Source: Emydura subglobosa
Taxonomy: Eukaryota; Chordata; Testudines; Chelidae
DNA: 64,000 nt
NCBI GenBank assembly: GCA_007922225.1
Contig: ML679962.1
Location: forward strand, 32,905,563-32,969,562
Direction of reading: 5' to 3'
Under the pieces are notes generated by a model, which saw nothing but the letters and a program-made list of their open reading frames with translations, ran no database searches and had not been told where the DNA came from. Each line of letters starts with the position of its first letter. Position 1 is the first letter of the stretch. Positions 1 to 12,044 of this stretch are shown here, piece by piece. The position numbers were made by a program, and so were the translations under genes.

Positions 1-410
1 CTCTTCTTCTGCACACTGTTCCACTGCTGAATACTGGGAACTTTATGGATGTGACCTTACTTCAGGGATGTGAAAAACTTGGGAGCTCCTCGGTGATGGA
101 CAGATACTTCTCCAGGAACAGATGTGCAAGAATGTGCACAAAAGGGTGAGTGGTGATAAGGGAGCCCTGCAGCTTGGGGAGTATCACCTAAAGAGATTTT
201 CCCGACAGTCAGTCTACATGGGGTTTACCTCTTCCCAGATCCCCTCTTGGTGAATCGTGCTGCCCACGGTGACTGGAACCTTTGAATAGGTGACTGAAAG
301 CAGATACCAGTGGGGATACAGAGAAGTCAGGAGAGGCAGATGGAGAGTTTGTCTGAGGCGGATTAGGTCTGCTCGCTGACATCCCAGCTTAAATCCGCAG
401 CAAAGATATA

Positions 411-629
411 GGTTAGATATGAGCGTAAACTTTCTAACTATGAGGATAGATAAGTCGTGGAATAGGCTTCTAAAGAGGGGCTGCAGAATCTGTGTCTTTG
501 GAGATTTTTAAGGACAGGTTAGACAAAATTCGGTCAAGAATGGTCTCTGTAGATTTGGTCCTGCAGGAGAGGCTGGACTAGATGACCTCTCACAGTCTCT
601 TCCAGCCTTGCATGTCTACAATTCTATGA
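411..629 (+). mobile_element. CR1 LINE 3' end (truncated)
   Basis: A 5'-truncated non-LTR retrotransposon fragment on the plus strand. The order of phrases matches the CR1 3' region: CTTTCTAACTATGAGGATAG near 430, GGAATAGGCTTC, TTTTTAAGGACAGGTTAGAC, then GGACTAGATGACCTCTCACA and TTCCAGCCTTGCATG, ending in the short repeat-like terminus ATTCTATGA at 620-628. Only the 3' untranslated end is present, as is usual because CR1 copies truncate at the 5' side. It has no coding capacity. The family assignment is from recalled consensus structure; the motifs themselves are read from the sequence. Confidence 0.85.
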
Positions 630-2480
630 AACGGGTGAACCAAGAAAGGAGCTAGTTATTGCTGCAGCGTAGGGGGTGTAGGTAGACTGAGAAGATGGAA
701 ACAAGGCAGAAGCCTGGTGTGTGTGAGAAAGGAAAACCGGTACAGGGATGAGGGAAAGTCTGTGAGCATGGCTAGTGATGCCAATGAGGAAGGGCCTCAG
801 GTTCACGGGTTTGACAGAGGGTGATGTTGGAAACCCCATCTCAAACTACTCTACTGCCGGACTCCTGGGAGGCAGGAATGGATGGGGTCAGTGGTGTCAC
901 TCTGTTGTTGAGGGAGTGGAGTTTGGTGAGGAGGTTGGAATGTCTTGAGGGTTGTGTAATTAATGGGATTAAAAACGATGCAATTGCTAGGATTACTCAG
1001 CCTCTGCAATTTAATAGGATTTTTTCTTATCAAGCCTGAGCTTACACAACATGAGGCCTTGCATGGGTTTGCGTTTTTAATTTGTAAAATCCTTACACTG
1101 GTGCCTCATGTGCCCTCACTCCAGGCAGCACCCAATCTCTCATGGACCAGTTGGCTTCTCTGAAAACCTAGCTCTTAATCATTTTAATCAGATATTTCCT
1201 AGCACCTCTGAATAAAAATGTATACTTGAATAGGTATATTTTCATTTCAACGTCCTAAATGTCCACAGCTCCCTTGGTTGAATTGAATTCTCCAAGTATA
1301 TACACATATGAAATACCTGAACTGAAACAGGGCTTCTACTCAGCCCATACAACGTTCCTTCCAACCTTAAGGGTTGCACTTATGATTACTTCATGTCTTG
1401 CCCTTTAGCCAATTTCAAATCCACTAAGCCACAGTACTTTTCTGTAACTATTTAACTTGGGAATTAACCTTTGTGGCTGGCCACAATCTGTTAAACACAT
1501 GTTTCTTTGTAATATATTTACCCGTGTTGTCAGATACATTTTTCTTGGCGATAGAAAGGAAACCAATAAAACTCACTTTGGCATATTTGCTGCCATTTGA
1601 CCTCTCCCAAGCCACACACGGCAATCTTCATGAGCAGATACAAATTCTATTCTTAGTTATGGAGATGAAACTCCCATTAAAGTCAGCAGCGTGAAATCTA
1701 TGTATCGGAGAACAGAATTTGGTCCCTTATTTGCACTATTTTTAATTACCATAATAATAAACTACCTCTAGTGGGCCATAATGAGGGCTGTTTTGAAGAA
1801 TAAAATCTTTTCCAATGTTAAAAATATTTGTTTTTAAATTGAAATCCTCTTTTACATAAAATGATCTTTTTAAATTTACATCAGATGATTTATTTCCATT
1901 CTACTAATTCTTTTACTTTGCCCCATTTTATGGTCTTCAATAGCTAAACTGTATGTTTTGTACTTCTCTCTCTAATCAGGGTCCTAACTTTTACTAGAGT
2001 TTCAGATTTTACATGGGAGGTTTTTTCTACTAAGAAGTTTCACACTTAAAATGCTCCTCTGTGCTGAAAAGGATGAATCACAGGCCTCATTATCATCCTC
2101 AGAGTGAGAACACCACAAACGCAAACACAACATGAATAAGCAAATACCCTATGCTGGATTTGCAAACAATATCACTTTCTGGTATATTGAACTTGCAGAA
2201 GTCAAGAAAGCTGAAGTGCGTCTATCAGTCTGTCCTCCTCCATCAAGGCGTGCAGTTTGAAGTCCAGGAAACTTGTGATCTGAGTCACTCAGGTGCTTTT
2301 GAAAATTCCACCCAGAGGTGCTTAAATGGGGACCTAAAAGCTTAATTTTAGGCTCCCGCTTTAAAAAATTTTGGCTTATGAGTATGAAAAAAGGTTCACA
2401 ATCACTTTGCTAAAGTGTTGAAAGTCTAGATACTGTTTCATTGTCAAAATTGAAGCAATTTGTTGTGGGCACATGGTATT
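630..2480. other. No recognisable gene; unique-looking sequence
   Basis: Moderately AT-rich sequence with only short open frames (under 75 codons). I see no repeat family, RNA gene or splice-flanked coding block I can support here. Confidence 0.4.
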
Positions 2481-2499
2481 AAGCGGCAGGCCACAACTT

Positions 2500-3400
2500 T
2501 TCTTAAAGTTTAACACAGGGGCGGGACATTACCTGCCCATCACCCATTCTCTTCTATCCTGGGCATTTGATTGGTCCCAGTATGGAGGGTTACAGGGCTT
2601 CTGACCATATAATGTATAAGTGGCACAAGGGTTAAGGGCTCCTCACCATCTAAGCCATAATGTGGGGTAGACTCTCCTCAGCCTACCCCCTAGGACTCCG
2701 CTCTCTCTGAGTCCGGCACCATCTACCCCGGCAGGGGGACAGAGGATGCAGCAAGGTGGGGACCTCAGCCCATGAAGGCCATAAGGTTCCACCTTATCAC
2801 CAAAATGCCAGGTCTTTTACCTCTGGAAATGGTTCGTTTTAGTCTCTTAACCACACTGGAAACTGGCCCCAGGTTGCAACAAGCGAACATCACCACTCCG
2901 GTACCTCAGGTGGGTACTAAGTGCATTTCTACTTAACCCACTCTGGCTTGAAGATACTGTGAGAAAGGCAAAATATCTCCCTGGTCCTCTTCTCCCAATT
3001 AGTCTATGGGAGAAAAAAAATTCCTTCTTGACCCCCTACACAGGCGATTGGCTAGACCCACAGAATTTGTCAGGCCGGGTTCCCATTCCTAGTTCGAGTG
3101 AGTAGGGTGGGCTGCTGGAATGGAGCCAACAGTGGCTCCATGTGATCCCTGCAAGGGGCTAAATTCCAGGAGCTAGGGAATGCTGGCCAACAGCACCTCT
3201 CCCCCAGCTGGCCAATGGGTGCCAGAGACTTCCAGGGGGAGGAGCCACCTATTATCCCTTGATGAGGGTCTCCATCCTTTCGCCACCGGCTCCATCAAAT
3301 TCCCCCACCTGTTGATGCTGGCAGGTGGCATTCGGTTCGAAGTAGCAAAGATTTTATGCCACCGTGAGATAAGTTTTTAATAAAAAATACAATTTTAGGC
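2500..3400. repeat. GC-rich block, probable old interspersed repeat, unclassified
   Basis: This 0.9-kb block is clearly more GC-rich than its neighbours. The phrase GGGAGAAAAAAAATTCCTTC near 3,007 followed by TTGACCCC resembles the segment GGGGAGAAAATTCCTTCC at about 45.46 kb, which lies inside a minus-strand CR1 copy, so part of it (about 2,990-3,080) may be CR1 in minus orientation. The rest was not matched. The frames here (66 codons or fewer) do not look coding. LTR or LINE origin are both possible. Confidence 0.35.
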
Positions 3401-3415
3401 CCCTATGCTGCCAAC

Positions 3416-3533
3416 AGGCGGCTTATGCATTTGCTTAACTTTACGCATATGAGTAGCTCCACTGAAGTCAATGAGACTATTTGCAAGAATCTAAGTTAGG
3501 TAGCTGATTAAGTGCTGCAGGACCAGGGCCTTA
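3416..3533. repeat. Palindromic element remnant (TTAAGCAC-type arms)
   Basis: The block holds TTTGCTTAACTTTACGCATA, CACTGAAGTCAATGAGACTA and GTGCTGCAGGACCAGGGCC. This order resembles the block at 28,325-28,548: TTAAGC-type arms around a TGAAGTCAATG-type centre and an ending like GATCAGGGCC. It looks like a decayed MITE-type inverted repeat. No class is assigned. Confidence 0.5.
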
Positions 3534-3539
3534 GTCTCC

Positions 3540-4850
3540 AATATTTTGTGTTTTGCTTACAGCAGTTTTGTAAAATTCAAAAGGAGAAAACCCGCCAGGA
3601 GTGGCATTTAAGACTATATTACACACGTAAGTTTGTTATCCATCTTTCATTAAAAAGCTACAGGAGCAGAAATTTGAAAGTAGTTTTACAAATCTCAGCC
3701 TGCTTTAAAATGATGATTTTAAAGTGATTTAAATCACCTTCATTTAAATCACGCTATCCTGTTTGGAAGGCTTGGCTACAAACCTGAAATCTGCCTGAAA
3801 CCAATCAATCAGTTTTATCAGATAAGCCCCTTCTACACGTCATCCCAGGTCCCCAGCATTTCACAGATTGTAGCTGAATTTCTAGGGAAGCTAACCATCC
3901 TCTGCTAATCCTTACTAAACATTTTCTACCCAAGAGATTAGTGTAGCAGTGATTGGCGCTGAAGGTCTGTCTGCCTTTCCCTGCTGACTTTGTGGGAGCT
4001 GCATCATGAATCCTGCCAACCTTTCCCACAGTATTAATGCCACATGGCCACAGGAACATACAACACTGAGCAGCCGCTCCTTGGTTTTGCATCCCTGCAC
4101 AGACACACTCTCCCGAAACCTCTCCATGTAGGTTCTTAAGTCCTTTTCCTACCACTACAGAGGCTGAATGTCTTAAACCATGGAGAGCCAACCATGTGGT
4201 GTTAGTATGGAGTACCTCATGGAACTATTGCTTCACCCACCTCAATTGCATTTGGGTTCCTTCCGATCTATCTCCTCTCTATCTGCTGTGTAGCAGAGGG
4301 AAACACCTGGGTGTTGGATTTGAATTGGTTATTTCTACTCTCTGGGAAAGGGTTCATTCTCTCATAGAAAATTATTTTTCAGTTATAAAGGGTCACCCAG
4401 TTTAAAAGAATGCCACTGGTTTGGGAAGTGGGCGTGATGGGGGAAGGAGGAAAAAAAGCATCAGGACCAGCAGCTCCTTAAAGCCTGTTTGACCTCAGCA
4501 ACAACAACAAAACAATACTGGAAAGCAAGTTCAGCTCATCGGCAAGGCCTGAATGGCCCAGGATCAGCTTTCACCATAGCTTTAAGAGAAAGGGGAAGGG
4601 ACCCAAATATATTAAAACAAAGATTGTTTGGCATTTTCTTCTTTGACCCATTCAGGCTCTGAACTGACGCAGATCATGTCTGCATAGGAATCTTGCTCCA
4701 TAAAAGCTAATTCAGTCAGACCTAACTCTCACAACTCTATCCTGACTCTTGTGCTATTTAGGGTTTTTCTTAATGTCCTAGTGCATGGAGTCACGGGATG
4801 ACATGAGAGTCTTTGCTTTTATTTTAAACCCAACACAAACCAAAACCACA
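3540..4850. other. No recognisable gene
   Basis: A 128-codon minus-strand frame spans 3,805-4,191, and a second minus frame overlaps it. The translation has no domain I recognise and no convincing splice boundaries. I treat it as a chance frame. A short CAA run (about 4,497-4,515) is the only simple repeat. Confidence 0.35.
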
Positions 4851-4857
4851 CCAAACT

Positions 4858-5035
4858 CCTAGCCCTTATGACTGGGGACAAAAGCTTGAAATCATGAACT
4901 CCAAAGGCTCAAAAACCAGAAAGGAAGTAATAAGAACTTGACATTAATTATTATTATTTAATCTTATCGATTTTAGGCTGATCAAATCATTTGAGGAGGG
5001 CACGGTCATGATTTTTGAGCACGTGGGGGTTGGCA
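4858..5035. repeat. Dispersed repeat, copy 1 of 2 (pair with 13.87 kb)
   Basis: The order AGCCCTTATGACTGGGGACA, AGCTTGAAATCATGAACTCC, AAGGCTCAAAAACCAGAAAG and then TTAGGCTGATCAAATC parallels 13,875-14,010 (AGCCCTCATGGATGTGGAGA, AGCTTGAAACTATAAATC, AAGGTTCAAATACCAGAAGG, TTTTTAAGCCAATC) in the same orientation. Two copies with colinear similarity imply one old interspersed family. I cannot name it. Confidence 0.5.
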
Positions 5036-5039
5036 ATAC

Positions 5040-6660
5040 AGTATTTTTAAGTTTTACTTTGCAGTGACTAGTCACTCGATAGATCCGTGTGGCAGGACTT
5101 ACACATTCTGGAAAGCACAGCACAAAACTCAGACTGAAGGGCAAGTAAGTCTAGCCACAGTTTGAGACCTGACAGGAAAAAAAGCTCCTGCCAGGTCATT
5201 CAAAACGTAGCCACACATAGCAGTCTGACTACCTGCCACCATCCTCCCTGAGGGTACAGCTTGTTTTCCTTTACAAGTACCTTAGTAACTGCAGAAGGAA
5301 TGCATGAGCCCCTGGAATGAGGAACAAAAGGTATCTCCTGGAGGAAATTTGTACCCTAAGGATCAGCCTTTCTGACTGAGCCAATCCTTGCCCTAGTGTG
5401 CAGGAATCACAGAGAGAGACTACACTAATAAAGGAATCCCTGAGTTGAGCTTCCCGCCGCTTTAAAACATCTGACAAATTGCAAATCAGCGACATGGCTG
5501 AGGAAGCTGGATTACCTTTACTCTAGCTGGTACAATGGGGAGCAGCTAAGGATTATATTCAGCATACTTGTCAGGGGCTTATAGGTAACTTCTGCTAGCC
5601 CAAAGCACTGTCAAACCTCTTCAGATCAAGTCCTTCCTCCTGGTCTTACTCTGCTTTAGTGAAAATACAAACATGTTTGCGTGGTAGACCAGATTGTGTG
5701 TATGAGACAGGAAAGGCTGACAGGATCCTGCGTAAGATATCCTGCCTCCACAGCCAACTCATTTCCCAGAATCATTTCCTATTTTCCAGCTACAACAAGG
5801 ACTCTATCAAGAAAACAAAATAAAATCTCAGCCAACACGATAAAAAAATGGAGCATTGCATTCAAGTGGTGCTGTGCATGAGAGCAGCATGAAGAACACA
5901 TTCAGCCTTGCTTACAAGAGAAGGAGGTAGGCAAAGAAATATCACCTTGTTATAGGTCCATAAGGTTTCCCTGTATCTGCCCCTGAAAGTTTTCATTTCC
6001 GCAATGTGCATTTCAATCTGTTCCTAAAATACAGTTGTGGCAATAGATGAATTCATCCTGTAGGTTTGTGCTTCATTGGAAAAAAAAATTAATGTGCTAT
6101 TGGCACTTTAAAGTTTTCCCTTTTGATGTATATTAGATTATATTATATCACTGTAAATAATGGCATCCTAAAATTCAGTTATTGTTCTTCTCATGTGTAG
6201 CTGATTGAAAAACCCAACTTGAAAATTGAGTTTTCCAGATTATTTGTAAGTAGATCCAAAGCAAATCAGCACTACTTCATGCTTTTTGCCTACTGACAAA
6301 TTGAATCGACTTGAGCAGAAACACATTAGAATGCAACATGAGGAGAATATCGGAAAAGAGTGGCATGATAATTACCACAGACACATCATATAGACCCTGC
6401 TATTAGTTTTTTGTGTCCCTTGCAAAACTGAGAAGGAAGTTCATTAGAAAAAATGAAGACTGCTTATTTATTACAATTATTTTGTATTTATTTAGAGCAT
6501 GACAAAGTTACATGCATTTTATGCATTCAAGACTTAATGTTTAGGTGGCTAAAAGCCAGGAGAAGGGTAACAGAAATAGACTGGTTCCTAGTAGTTATGA
6601 GAATAAAAGTTTCACTTTAGCTTCCTACTTTAAAAGTTTCCAACTTTGTATTAGATATTT
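5040..6660. other. No recognisable gene; AT-rich
   Basis: Only short frames. The stretch from about 6,000 to 6,540 is AT-rich, without visible transposon signatures, and could include unique or conserved non-coding sequence. Nothing further can be supported. Confidence 0.35.
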
Positions 6661-6676
6661 TTATCTCACTCTGGGG

Positions 6677-6715
6677 CTGAAGTCAATGGAAAGATTCCCA
6701 TTGATTTCCATAATG
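6677..6715. repeat. Core palindrome (TGAAGTCAATGG type)
   Basis: CTGAAGTCAATGG, spacer AAAGATTCC, then CATTGATTTCCATAATG: two arms that are imperfect reverse complements around an AAAGATTCC centre. This is one of the clearer members of the window-wide palindrome family. Confidence 0.6.
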
Positions 6716-6719
6716 TTTG

Positions 6720-7995
6720 GATTGGAATCCATCTGCAGTATATCTTATACAATGTACATGGAATACTGCAAAGACAAAGGTAACAATATTTTCTAGAGCT
6801 GGTAGAATATCAGAAAAAGGTTGTTCAACCATATCATTAAAAAATGTCATCAAATAATAGATTTGACGAGTAGCAGAAAAATACCAGTTAAATTAATCAA
6901 ATAGCTTCTTTGCTATATAGTATTTAACAGCAGTATGTAAAATTATCTAGGCACCTGAGAAGTATTATTTAACAATCTCTGCAGCTGGCTTGAATTCCAA
7001 AATTTAGTAGTCAGGAATGTTTTTCCCTTAATGAAACATCAAGTAAAATGCTATTGTTTGGATTAAAAGTTTTGGAAAACTTTGAATTTCTCTTTCTATA
7101 AAAGATTTGGAAATCCGTTATGTTGGGGAATTACTGTTCTGAAAGTGATAATTGTGAAAATATCACAGCACCATCTTATAATGATTAGTTGACAAAAAGA
7201 TGCAGGTTTCCACAGGTAGCAACTTATTTTTAGGCAAATGGAAAGCCAATGAAAACTAGAGGTACAGAAAGCTCTCTGCCAGAAATTCAGTCTTGTGAAG
7301 ACTCTGAAAAAATGTGCACACCCACTGCTATTCAGCTGCTAGGCTCAAGATGAAAAACATTTTTTATGCTTTGATTTGTTTCATCCGAGTGTGCATTGAA
7401 AGAGAGAATGTGTAACTTTACAAAACTAAAGCAGGATTACAAGTCCACCTTCCAGGAACTCTCCCCTTCCTCAGGTCATATCCCAAAACACCTCTGACAA
7501 TACTAGACTTAGGCACTTGTCTGGAACAATATGAACAATAGTGCTGGTGCCTCTACCAAGTTCTCTGCTGGCAGCCATTTTAAGATGTTTTGTGGCTGCA
7601 GAGTTCAAAGATCAGCAGGAATGTGGAAACAAAATTCAACTCATACCTAAACTGGTCCACAAACTGACCAATACATTGTATGTTAGAATTTTGGGTGGTC
7701 GTGGCCAATGGTGAGCCAAACACAGAGAAATTACAGAATTGTTGACCAGAAAGAAAGAAGCAGGCCACTCCGCCACATCTCCACAAGTTTTCTACAGAAA
7801 GTCATTTTGAATTCAGTAGGGCTGAAACCAAGAGGGTTTGACAGCAATTTAATAGAGTGCCATTGCTTTAAAAACATACACAATTTAATTGAGAATCATC
7901 TTCTTTCTACAGGTTTTTTTGAGCCATCCAATGAAATTCTGTGGTAGAGAGATACGGTGAGACGTTCAGAAGTGCAGAGAGTTGGCCTAATTCTA
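6720..7995. other. No recognisable gene
   Basis: Short frames only, on both strands. No RNA gene or transposon end is visible. Confidence 0.35.
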
Positions 7996-7999
7996 TTTA

Positions 8000-8037
8000 C
8001 ATTGAAGTCAACTGTAAAACTCCAGTTGACATTAATG
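8000..8037. repeat. Core palindrome (TGAAGTCAA type)
   Basis: CATTGAAGTCAACTG, spacer TAAAACTC, then CAGTTGACATTAATG. The inner arms AGTCAACTG / CAGTTGAC pair almost perfectly. The spacer matches the AAAACTCC spacer at 15.35 kb. Confidence 0.65.
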
Positions 8038-8039
8038 AA

Positions 8040-9895
8040 AGCAGAGCTAGGTTAACTCTGAGCATTTTCTAAAATCCAACACAGAGTTTTCTATTAAAGT
8101 CATTAGAATGGTACCAAAAGACCTGCAGAAAGCTTATGACGATCTTCACTGAATTCTATAGGATTAAAGGCCAACACATTAGCTGATGTAAATCTAAATT
8201 GTCTCTATTTAGGTATTCTAGAAGGTGAATTTAATTTTTATTGACAAATAATTCATATTGATTTAAGTAGCACCAACATTTTAAAACTAGAATTATTAAG
8301 AAATTCAGGTATTTATAGGCAGTTACCTTGGTCCAAAGAAACAGTGATTAAAAATAGAAAAATCCTCTCCAAAAACCAGAATTTTCCACCTAACAAAAAC
8401 AAATACAATAATTTAAAAGTAGGAATATTTGCCTAAATTTTAGTCCTGAGATTCTAGATCTCCATGTGATGAAGAATTTACAATCCAATACATGATGTAA
8501 AGTGCTAAGGCTTTTAACTGTTTTACCAAAAGAGCACAAATGAAGACACTCCAGGTCTTTTGTCATGTGCAAAAGGAAAGACTACAGAATAAAAATGGAT
8601 CAGAGTTTAAAGCAATGCAAGCTGTAAATATTAATGGATACAACAATCCACCCATCATGAAGCCAAATCTTATACATATAGGAGAGGGGACAGTGTCAGA
8701 AAAATCCCTTGAGTCCAGGTAATATATCTTAATCATATTTTGCCCAGTTTTTGACAGTAGCCAGTGTTAGACATTTACACCCATCCGTTTTTAAAACAAA
8801 GCATAATGCATCAGGTGCCAATTTGATGCCCTATCATAAAAGAGAAGATTGGGGTAATAAGAATCTAATTAACCTTCTTTTATTCTTTTAATTATTGACT
8901 TGTCTCTCCAGACTCCAGCATCAAGTGATATTTTCAAAGTTAAGATTATTGTCAAACATTCAGGCTCGTCTTTCACTTTCTTTGTTAAATTCAAGAGTGT
9001 TTTTTTATTCACTGCTCATCATAAGACACTGATGTCTTTATTTTTATACCTCCCCCCCCCCATATGTCCCCATTGCTTCATATTTTAGCTAGTCATTTAC
9101 TGTGTAATAAAGAACAATGTCAAGTGTAATGAACTCTTCGTAGCTAGGTACCTTTTTATTAGCTCTCTTAATCTTTTCTTCCCTAACTAAAATGCCTTTT
9201 TCAAATACTAGTTTGCTGTATTTTAAATTGCATGTTAGAAAACAATGTGTTGCATGATTTGTATTTTATACTGGAGATGATCAGCCCTCCTAATGAGCAT
9301 ATTCTCCTCAAGCACCTACAAATTCAAAAGGCAGGACAACATCTTTGTCCAATTCTGCACATAGAGTGTGGGATATTTGCTGGGTCATATTCCGCCCCAG
9401 CAAATATTTCTGCCAGAATACTTTATACCGGTTCATTATCGGAAGGAGGAGATGGGTTAGTAAATATACAAAATGCCAGTTACAGCGGTACATACGAGTT
9501 TTCTGCCCATACTCTAGCATGCAGCATTTTCAGGACTCTTTATCTCAGAACACATGGTAAGGATTATCCATTAGAGTAAATGCCTACATCCTTATGTTTG
9601 GGCACAATATCTTACCAGACTTCGCATCAGACCTGACTGCAGGTCCCCACGTGCAAATTCTTCCTTCTTTTAATTTGTGTATTTCTTACCAGTTTGGTGG
9701 ACAGCTCAGATTTCAGATGCTATAGATATTGAATGGTTGTATTTGAAGTTGGACAGCAGTTAAATTCTCTTTCCAAGTCCCAAGGCTCACACACGTTTGT
9801 CACCACTGTTCTGATGCCAATTCTTATGTGGACAACCTGGGCTTCATCCCTTACAGTGTAGCTAATACGGTAGGGTGTAAACCATGAGGTGGTCA
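8040..9895. other. No recognisable gene
   Basis: Contains a 10-base C run (9,052-9,061). The 115-codon plus-strand frame at 9,232-9,579 overlaps frames on the other strand and has no recognisable domain, so I do not call it. Confidence 0.35.
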
Positions 9896-9900
9896 CAGGT

Positions 9901-10023
9901 TAGGGTGACCAGATGTCCTGATTTTATAGGGACAGTCCTGATATTCAGGGCTTTTTCTTATATAGGTGCCTATTATCCCTCCCCCATGTCCTGATTGTTC
10001 ATATTTGCTATCTGGTCACTCTA
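9901..10023. mobile_element. Short TA-flanked MITE with AGGGTGACCAGAT ends
   Basis: A complete non-autonomous DNA transposon about 123 bp long. The left end AGGGTGACCAGAT (9,902-9,914) is matched by the reverse complement of the right end, AGAGTGACCAGAT (10,022-10,010), with one mismatch, and both are bordered by TA, as expected for Tc1/Mariner-type insertion. The interior carries repeated GTCCTGAT units (near 9,915, 9,936 and 9,987). It is too short to encode a transposase, so mobilisation must have been in trans. This end sequence is common in turtle DNA in my memory; the family name is not recalled. Confidence 0.8.
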
Positions 10024-11000
10024 TCAGAGATAGTCAGATCCTGGTGCATTTACAGCTTTAAAGATCAGGTAGGAATAGGTTCAACTTGCAGGGTACACAG
10101 GGCAGGGTAGAGAACAATGGTGTAATATGTGGTCTATTCAGGAGACAGAATGTCCAGTGTTGTGCCAGCTGTAGTTGCTGAGTAGTCTTCAGGGTCAGTT
10201 CTAGGTAGACCACATAACAACCATGTGACCTGACAGCATGACTAAGGGTGGTTAAATCTCCACTGAATATAAATGAATTCAGTCTCTTGACTTGGTGGAG
10301 ATCATAAAAGGCTGTCTATTTCTGCCTTGAAAGCACCCGTGAGAAGTGATTAATTCAGTAAATCTTTGTCTTTTCAAATTTGTGTGTTTCTGTTGCTCCA
10401 CTGCTTATCATAACCTCAAGTTGGATTTTTGAGTAGCATACTCGGCATTAGGAAAGCCAAGTCTGTTCTTTGTAAGGGATGTCCCCACTGGGATGTTTTA
10501 TGAAATCTAGACCAAGCCCTACTGTTGAATGTTTTTTTAATTCCAGGATCAATATTTCTTTTACCCCTATTTGATCATCTTTCATCTGGCTAGGTTTTAT
10601 ACCTCACTCATGCCCGTAATATCTGAACAACTGAGTTCTGGCATACAGAACAACAAGGTAAAGTTCACAACGTATTTACCTTATACACAACAACATGATA
10701 TCAGTAAGACTACTTAAATGAGTTGAGCAGAGAAGCAGTAAAATCGACACATTGCATTGCATCACATACTTCTATTGTAAGAAGGCTGTTGGCCACTATA
10801 TCACTAGTCACAAGCTGCCAAAGGGAATACCCAATCAGACTGCTGGATAATGATGGTTAATATATAGCATACAGCAGCATACGTCCCCGTTGGAGAGGAG
10901 GAGAACTGTGAAATTCGACCCCAAGACAGATAAGGACATGAGGCCCAACACCCAAAGGGATATTGCGAGAGAGAAAAGCGACAGAGATGCAGAAAGGCAA
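10024..11000. other. No recognisable gene
   Basis: Short frames only; no transposon ends seen apart from those listed. Confidence 0.35.
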
Positions 11001-11016
11001 CAGAGATGCAGCTCAC

Positions 11017-11123
11017 CTTCTAACTGTGACAAGATCCTAAAATCGTTGTATGATGTGGATGTGTAAATATCTACGTACATTCCAATTGCCGTTACAATGG
11101 TCACAACACTCTTCATTAAACAC
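11017..11123 (-). other. Weak candidate coding exon, product unknown
   Basis: Read on the minus strand, an AG (complement of 11,124-11,125) precedes a 107-base stretch that stays open in one frame (including residues MKSVVTIVTAIGMYVDIYTS) and ends AAG followed by GTGAGC, a good splice donor. Three CpG sites in a short non-repeat stretch are unusual here and fit coding or constrained sequence. Against it, the upstream pyrimidine tract is weak, the intron phases (2 in, 1 out) cannot be checked, and I recognise no protein. The frame remains open past the donor, to 93 codons from the ATG in total. I call it a candidate only. Confidence 0.2.
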
Positions 11124-11599
11124 CTATTAATATTAACGAAAACTACAAGCCTTCTTCAAACAGACTATAATACTTACTTGCTGTCCATATAAGTAGTTTC
11201 TCCACAGCTCTAATAAACTAATTCAAATAATTGTTACAGCAATTCTCCAGCATTTGAAATTTTAATGTGGATTTCAGTTTGTACTGCCAAATGAAAATCC
11301 AAAACATTGAAATAGTCTACACTTCCTAAAATCCCTCTAGTATATGAATTAACTATAGTCCACCAAAGAGTGTGACTACCTCGTAGGTCAAGAGTTCAGG
11401 AAAGGACATGCTAATCTTCCACAACAGGATGTAGTGTAACAACTTTTTGGCTTCTCAAGACTTGCAACGAGAGAAATAGATTAACTAAGATACGGAGTTA
11501 GTTTCATCAAAGATTTTTATCTTCTGCAGTTCGGTTTCCTTTCAATTTGGTGCAAAAGCCAAAAAACGTAGAGATTCTCAGTGAAAAGGAATGGAGTCC

Positions 11600-12040
11600 C
11601 AGCTCCAGGTTAATTTGCCTGGTGGGCTGCCTTGAGACCGCAGAACCTAGAAGCCCTAAAGTCTCTGACTCTTGAGGAAAATGTACCTGTTGGGCTGCCC
11701 CAGAACTCTGGCGCCCGAGCTCCCAAGGAAACTGGAGCTTGGAAGCCAGGAGTCCCAGGCTCCCATCTCATCAGCCATCAAGTAGTCTGCTGAGGATCTG
11801 GGATCATGGAAGCCAGGCATGCTGTTGAGGAGGCAGGCTGGCAGGTCTCCATCAAAAGTTTTCTGAGCTCAAACCCTCTCCATGAAACATTTAGATTAAA
11901 ATAAAAAGTGCCGAATTTTGATGGAAAAAACGTTGTTAGAATATTTCCAACCAACTCTTGTTGGGAGTCTTGCTCAAACTGACAAAAGTACAACAAATCA
12001 TTTATTTTCATTCCTAAACAAAACAAGTCTTGATCCTGTC
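11600..12040. repeat. Unclassified dispersed repeat with internal near-repeat
   Basis: CCTGGTGGGCTGCC (near 11,618) and CCTGTTGGGCTGCC (near 11,686) recur about 68 bases apart. The following segment contains TTTTGATGGAAAAAACG and TTTCCAACCAACTC, resembling the terminal style of the long palindrome at 62.2 kb. Probably an old non-autonomous transposon. The 82-codon minus frame here is not convincing. Confidence 0.35.
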
Positions 12041-12044
12041 TCCC

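Noticed and set aside
3805..4191. 128-codon minus-strand frame as a gene
   Set aside because: No recognisable domain, overlapping frame on the same strand, no splice or promoter support; length is compatible with chance.
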